DNA of 64,000 nt. Origin: Lotus japonicus (lineage: Eukaryota > Streptophyta > Magnoliopsida > Fabales > Fabaceae). Positions within the stretch are counted from its first letter, which is position 1. Each line of letters starts with the position of its first letter. Both the position numbers and the translations under genes were made by a program. The stretch lies in contig NC_080044.1 of NCBI RefSeq assembly GCF_012489685.1, forward strand, positions 25,834,369 through 25,898,368, read 5' to 3'. Positions 59,562 to 64,000 of the stretch are shown in pieces. The notes below the pieces were generated by a model, which ran no database searches, had not been told where the DNA came from, and saw only the letters and a list, made by a program, of their open reading frames with translations.

Positions 59562-60095
59562 AAGGGGGAGTACCTTGTACTTCACGCTAAGTTTTTCACA
59601 CCCCAAGCTTTTTGCTTATGACAAAAGGGGGGAGTATAACCCAGTTTTTGATGTATAGCTGATTAGTGTGATTTTTGTTCTTTTGGAGAATTTAAGAGTT
59701 CCACTTTTATGACCATAGATGTGTCACTGGGCAAATACAAGGAATACATTTTCACTTCTTCTGAAGTGATATTGGTTGACTCTGATACCCTACTCGTGAC
59801 TCTGAATACTTATGCGCTCTGATTATTACATTTCATCTATGTCATGCGTTTTCACTCTGAACTCTTCTATTATTTAGCTCAGAATCCAGATATCACTAAC
59901 GTCTTCATTAAGTCTTAGATTCAGGGGGAGCTAAGCTCAGAATCAAGCTGTGACTTGGATTCGGAATGAGCAAAATAAACCATTCACATCCGGATAAGTC
60001 TAATTCTATTTCTCTAAACTCTGAGTGAATTCAGTTTATTGTTTAAGAATTGTTCATCAAATACTTGGTTTTGTCATCATCAAAAAGGGGGAGAT
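59562..60095 (+). promoter_or_regulatory. Multiple polypurine tracts of element C
   Basis: Four G-rich purine tracts: AAGGGGGAG (59562), AAAAGGGGGGAG (59623), AGGGGGAG (59923) and AAAAAGGGGGAGA ending at the LTR (60095). The last primes plus-strand synthesis. The others repeat it, as known for Sireviruses. No gene lies in the region. Confidence 0.78.
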
Positions 60096-61306
60096 TGTAA
60101 GATCAAGTTTTGATCATGTAGTACAACTCTATGTTTTGATGATTACTAGTTAACATTTTAGTATGAACAATTATGGTACTCTAACGTGTTTTCTGAGTGT
60201 GCTCTTAACAGGCTCTGACCTTAATTTAATCTCACACAAATCAGAAGCACTTTGCTTAAAGAGTGACCCTAGCAACGCTTTCGCAATCTCTATGTTCAAT
60301 CTGAACAGTAGAAAAGCTTCAGAAGATCTGAAGTTAATCAAGCTCTGATATGGACTCAGCTCACTTGAAGTTATGAAGATCCAGACGATCTAATACCCAG
60401 ACACTCTGAAAGCTCAGATGTTCTGATGGTGTAGAAGACTCTGAAGATCCAGAAGCTAAAAAGTGAAGACTCTGAAGTCCAGAAGCAAAATGGCTCTGAA
60501 GACCAGGTACTTCTCCTCTGAGTTCAGAATCAGAAGGTACAACGGTCAGAGGATCCATGCTTCCCTCTGACTCTGATCAACAAGCTTCACAAGTTCCAAC
60601 ACGAAGCATTCCTCTAATCAGAAGTCAACAAGGTTAAAGGTCAAGTCAATATCCAGAGTACAAAAGCAAATGTACTATCCTGACGACCTAACCTAACATA
60701 CTCAGCCACAGCAGAAGCTGGAAATCCCAGATCTGCCCTCCAACGGTAGCATTCCCATGCAATGTTCAAACCCTAATCCTTGGAGTATTTATAGAGGCTG
60801 AAGAATGAAAGATTTTTTTGAAAAAAACTCATACGCACAAGCTTTATTCAAATCTTCTAAGCTATCTTTCTTCATCGAATTCATTGTGTTTACTACAAGC
60901 TTTTCAGAAGCAATTTCTTTGTAAATAATATTTCTTAAACAGTTGTTTAGTTTACCTTTAGGAGATCAAGGTTGATCGGATCCTAGAGAAGACTAAGAGA
61001 GTGAATCTTAGTGTGAGCTAAGTCAGTGTATTGTTAGTCACTTGTAGGTTTCAAGTGCAGTTGTAACAAATCTCTGATTAGTGAATTGCCTTCATTCTAA
61101 GAAGGAAGAAATCACCTTCACGGGTGGACTGGACTAGCTTGAGTGATTCATCAAGTGAACCAGGATAAAATCATTGTGTGCTTTTCTCATCTCTTATCTT
61201 AAGCACTTTACTTGTGTCTCGAAAGAATTGTTAAAATCTTAAGGTGGAAGTTTTATTCTGAAAACGCTATTTAAACCCCCCCTTTCTACCGTTTTTCATA
61301 CCTTCA
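60096..61306 (+). repeat. 3' LTR of element C
   Basis: 1211 bp, TGTAAGATCAAG...CATACCTTCA. TATTTATAG near 60786 is the likely TATA element. Followed by TAGTT; the other flank is lost, so no duplication can be shown. Confidence 0.92.
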
Positions 61307-61309
61307 TAG

Positions 61310-62831
61310 TTTCCATATGCATCGATTTGAGTGTGATATTGAAGTAAAAAACAAAGAAACATTAATTACCAAATCAAGTTTTCCTCAATGTTTGTATTGT
61401 GCATATTGAATTTGAATCATTGAAAATGAAATTTAAATACAACTTTATATGTGATTTAGGATCATCTGTTACCAAATCTATTTTGGTTACATTGATTAAA
61501 GTAGAACAATAATAATACAAAACCAAACATTAATGTGTCTTAAATAAATTTAAAACTGATATGAAATTTAATGAATCAATGCAAGTGGATAACAATAAAT
61601 GTTAGTCATAAAATATAGTTGTCTTCAATAATTATATGCTTGATATATAATTCGAAAATTCATAATGGTATTTAAATACTTTAAAGAATTAAATAATGCT
61701 TAAAATTAATTTAAAAAAATGACTTAAACGAATTTAAAGATATCATAGAATTAATAAATATATGTGGACTGGAAAACATGACTAGTTAGGAAATTTAACA
61801 AGATTCAATAATTATAGCTATTTTAGAATTTGTATCATTTAGTATAAATTTAACAAATACATTGATTCGAGTGAGAGATCTATGTGGAAAAGAAAGAAAT
61901 ATCAGTTACAATATTACCTTGTCTTCAATATTTGAATTATTTTAAAAGAATTCGAATAATTGAACGTGAAATTTAAAGAAAGCTTTAAATGACATTTTAG
62001 ATGATCAGTTACCAAATGTTACTTTCTTAAATATTAATAAATTGGAATTTAAATGTAGCTTTTATATGTACAATAATGATACATAAATATGTGGAATAGT
62101 GTCTGAAATAAATTTGAAACAATCATGGAATTTTATTGAAAAATGCAGATGAATAGTATATAAACATCAGTTATGCATTTTACTTCTCTTTAATAACTTT
62201 ATAGTAATTATATAATTTGAATACTTTAACATGGAATTGAAATGCACCTTTAAAGTATATAAAAATGATTAAAGTCATTTGAAGTAAGTGTGAGAGTCTT
62301 TGCAAGAATAATTTCCATATGCATCGATTTGAGTGTGATCGAAGTAAAAAACAAAGAAACATTAATTACCAAATTAAGTTTTCTTCAATGTTTGTATTGT
62401 ACATATTGAATTTGAATCATTGAAAATGAAATTTAAATACATCTTTATATTTCATTTAAGATCATCAGTTACCAAATCTATTTTTGTTACATTGATTAAA
62501 AATGAACAATAATAATACAAAACCAAACATTAATGTGTCTTAAATAAATTTAAAATTGATATTAAATTTAATGAAGCAATGCAAGTGGATAAATATAAAT
62601 GTTAGTCATAAAATGTAGTTGGCTTCAATAATTATATACTTGATATATAATTAGGATATAATTCAGAATGGTATTAAAATACAACTTTAATGAATTAAAT
62701 AGTGCTTAAAATTAATTAAAATAAAATGACTTAAATGAATTTAAAGATATCATATAATTAATAAATATATGTGGACAAGAAAACATGACTAGTTAGGAAA
62801 TTTAACAAGATTCATTAATTATAGCTATTTT
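61310..62831. repeat. ~1-kb AT-rich tandem repeat, 1.5 copies
   Basis: TTTCCATATGCATCGATTTGAG begins at 61310 (first 20 bases shown in part) and again at 62312. The two copies run in parallel with small differences for ~520 bp, until the second is cut at ~62831 by the LINE-like segment. Within each copy, motifs such as GAATTTGAATCATTG and AAATAAATTTAAA recur at ~330-bp spacing, so an older shorter period may exist. No genes. Confidence 0.85.
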
Positions 62832-62843
62832 GGGGTTTAGGTT

Positions 62844-63914
62844 ATGCTCATGGGCGTTGGTGGTTATGTTTCCTGTTCGAATCAGATTTCTGATGATCTT
62901 CTATTCCCTGAATTAGTTGGTGCGGGAAGGCATGGGGCTGATGGGGTGCAACGCGTTCTTGACGACGTGCTGTTCCCGGAGGTGGCTACTTGGTCTGGCA
63001 TGGATTCGTGGATGGATTTGGATGCCCGAGCCGCTGGTTCCGATGAAGGTGGGAAGTCGCTGGCGGTGGAAGTTGGTAAGTTGCAGGCGGTGGAATACGC
63101 AGAGTTACAATCTGTAGCAGAAGAGAAGGACTTTTTCTCTCCTTTTTTGGCCATTAATGATAATTTAATTGCTTATTCTGGTCTGGCCCCACCAAGGATT
63201 GAATTTAGGAATGGTTTGGCTTCTCTTGAAATTGGGTTTTTGAAATTCAATCTTTTTCTAACTCCTCCCCTTGGATGTAGGAGTAATTTTTGGCATTGGG
63301 TAAATGATCATTTGGTACACCTTTTCATTCCTTTCTCGGATCTTATGGGTGGCGCCCTCTCCTCTATTTTGGCGACTCCTCGGCAGGTGATTGGCCATCG
63401 CTCTCTTGAAGCAAGGGAGGTTGTTGGGGACTCAGCTTATGATGTAGGTGTGTTGAGCTGTGATGGGCTTGACCCTGGTCGTCCATCGCATTCTTGCTTT
63501 GAGGTTGGCGCTTGCTCTACCGTGGGTTCAGTGCAATTGGAAGCTTGTATTGATTTCGCGAGGGTGGAGGATTCTCTCGGGGAGGATAGTGATGTTGTTG
63601 CTGATGATCCCGTTCTGGATTTTTCCCCTCCAAGGCCCCGTCCTCGGGGTCGACCTAAGCGGTTAAAAGAGGCGAAGCGCGGTTTGGAGGGCTCTCGTCG
63701 ACCTCGGGGCCGTCCTCGAAAATCAGAGAGTGTTGATCTTGTCGACGAGCCGCAGTCGTCTAGTCCCCCCACTCCTTCCGGCCCGTATTTCACTCGTGCA
63801 AAGAAGGCTTGGTTTTTGGCGAAGTCTGTCGGCATGTCCTTTCCAGGTAGCGATGTAGATGCCATTCGTGGGTTGGCAGCGGATCTTAAAGAAAATTTTC
63901 CTTACATGCGTTAG
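62844..63914 (+). CDS. AT-hook ORF, probably LINE ORF1-type protein, 356 codons
   Basis: Open from the ATG at 62844 (MLMGVGGYVSCSN) to 63914. GC content is clearly higher than the AT-rich repeat it interrupts. Residues ~262-290 contain two AT-hook-like motifs (PRPRGRPKR and RPRGRPRK), which in other proteins bind the minor groove of AT-rich DNA. The last 45 residues (GPYFTRAKKAWFLAKSVGMSFPGSD) are homologous to the protein fragment in the poly(A) retroposon at 46707. No RT is seen before the window ends 86 bases later. It is most likely the first ORF of a LINE whose RT lies beyond the window; a host gene is possible. The exact function is not recognised. Confidence 0.55.
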   Translation: MLMGVGGYVSCSNQISDDLLFPELVGAGRHGADGVQRVLDDVLFPEVATWSGMDSWMDLDARAAGSDEGGKSLAVEVGKLQAVEYAELQSVAEEKDFFSPFLAINDNLIAYSGLAPPRIEFRNGLASLEIGFLKFNLFLTPPLGCRSNFWHWVNDHLVHLFIPFSDLMGGALSSILATPRQVIGHRSLEAREVVGDSAYDVGVLSCDGLDPGRPSHSCFEVGACSTVGSVQLEACIDFARVEDSLGEDSDVVADDPVLDFSPPRPRPRGRPKRLKEAKRGLEGSRRPRGRPRKSESVDLVDEPQSSSPPTPSGPYFTRAKKAWFLAKSVGMSFPGSDVDAIRGLAADLKENFPYMR

Positions 63915-64000
63915 GTTTTTTTGCGTTGTCTCCTTTGGGTGTGTGTTTTTTGTTCTTTGGGTGGTTTTGTGTTTTCTTTTGCTTTTCCTTTCCCGCTGGG
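63915..64000 (+). other. T/G-rich tail to the window end
   Basis: Contains runs such as TTTTTTGCGTTG and TGTGTGTTTTTTG. Could be the spacer before a second ORF of a LINE. Nothing else can be supported. Confidence 0.3.

Larger units (their letters stand above)
49861..61306 (+). mobile_element. Sirevirus C, 5' LTR truncated
   Basis: Plus-strand Sirevirus: partial 5' LTR 49861-50454, primer site, gag, pol, envelope-like gene, antisense ORF, repeated polypurine tracts and a full 3' LTR 60096-61306. The first ~604 bases of the 5' LTR are replaced by an S2-like LTR end, so no target duplication can be checked. Coding regions are long but dead: protease and RT catalytic residues are substituted, pol has one stop, and the envelope-like gene has two frameshifts. 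It is the best reference copy in the window for A and D. Confidence 0.93.

Overview
The window is nuclear DNA of a flowering plant. The repeats are plant LTR retrotransposons of the SIRE/Sirevirus type, which carry an envelope-like gene, together with a chromovirus, TRIM-like elements, a hAT-like element and LINE-like sequence. One host gene with five introns is present. The Sirevirus sequences and the host protein look most like papilionoid legume sequences. That assignment is recollection and inference, not a search result.

Layout. (1) 1-4905: Sirevirus A, minus strand, cut by the window edge. (2) 4906-~28110: Sirevirus D, plus strand, lacking its 5' half and 3' LTR. It is split by a 2.2-kb solo-LTR-like element S1 (6835-9073, TSD TCCAT) and by the complete Sirevirus B (11649-27865, minus, TSD ATGCG). 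B is itself split by a 4.0-kb solo-LTR-like element S2 (16059-20068, TSD GAAGC). (3) 29252-45733: the only convincing host gene, a six-exon CRS2-associated factor (CAF2-like, two CRM domains, 585 codons). It encodes a predicted chloroplast group II intron splicing cofactor. Its third intron holds a nest: non-autonomous element E (31878-39918, TSD CTATG) containing chromovirus F (33067-38463, TSD GAATC). Intron 4 begins with a duplicated exon/intron border and intron 5 holds inverted TRIM-like elements. (4) 46689-47922: a poly(A) retroposon with a 17-bp TSD. (5) 48412-49464: a hAT-like non-autonomous transposon with an 8-bp TSD, beside an LTR fragment. (6) 49861-61306: Sirevirus C, plus strand, with a truncated 5' LTR. 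(7) 61310-62831: a ~1-kb AT-rich tandem repeat. (8) 62844-63914: a 356-aa AT-hook ORF, probably LINE-related and related to the retroposon at 46689, cut off by the window end.

The most unusual observation is a small gene between the envelope-like gene and the 3' LTR of the Sireviruses. In C and D it lies antisense to the element, encodes about 130 residues rich in charged helix, and has a TATA box 45-51 bp upstream of its ATG. In D its reading frame resumes on the far side of the 16-kb B insertion. B carries a same-sized, weakly similar ORF at the same place but in the sense orientation.

No Sirevirus or chromovirus copy here has an intact gag-pol. B and F nevertheless have almost identical LTRs, so they moved recently, possibly using proteins supplied in trans. 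No tRNA or rRNA genes and no CRISPR array were found.
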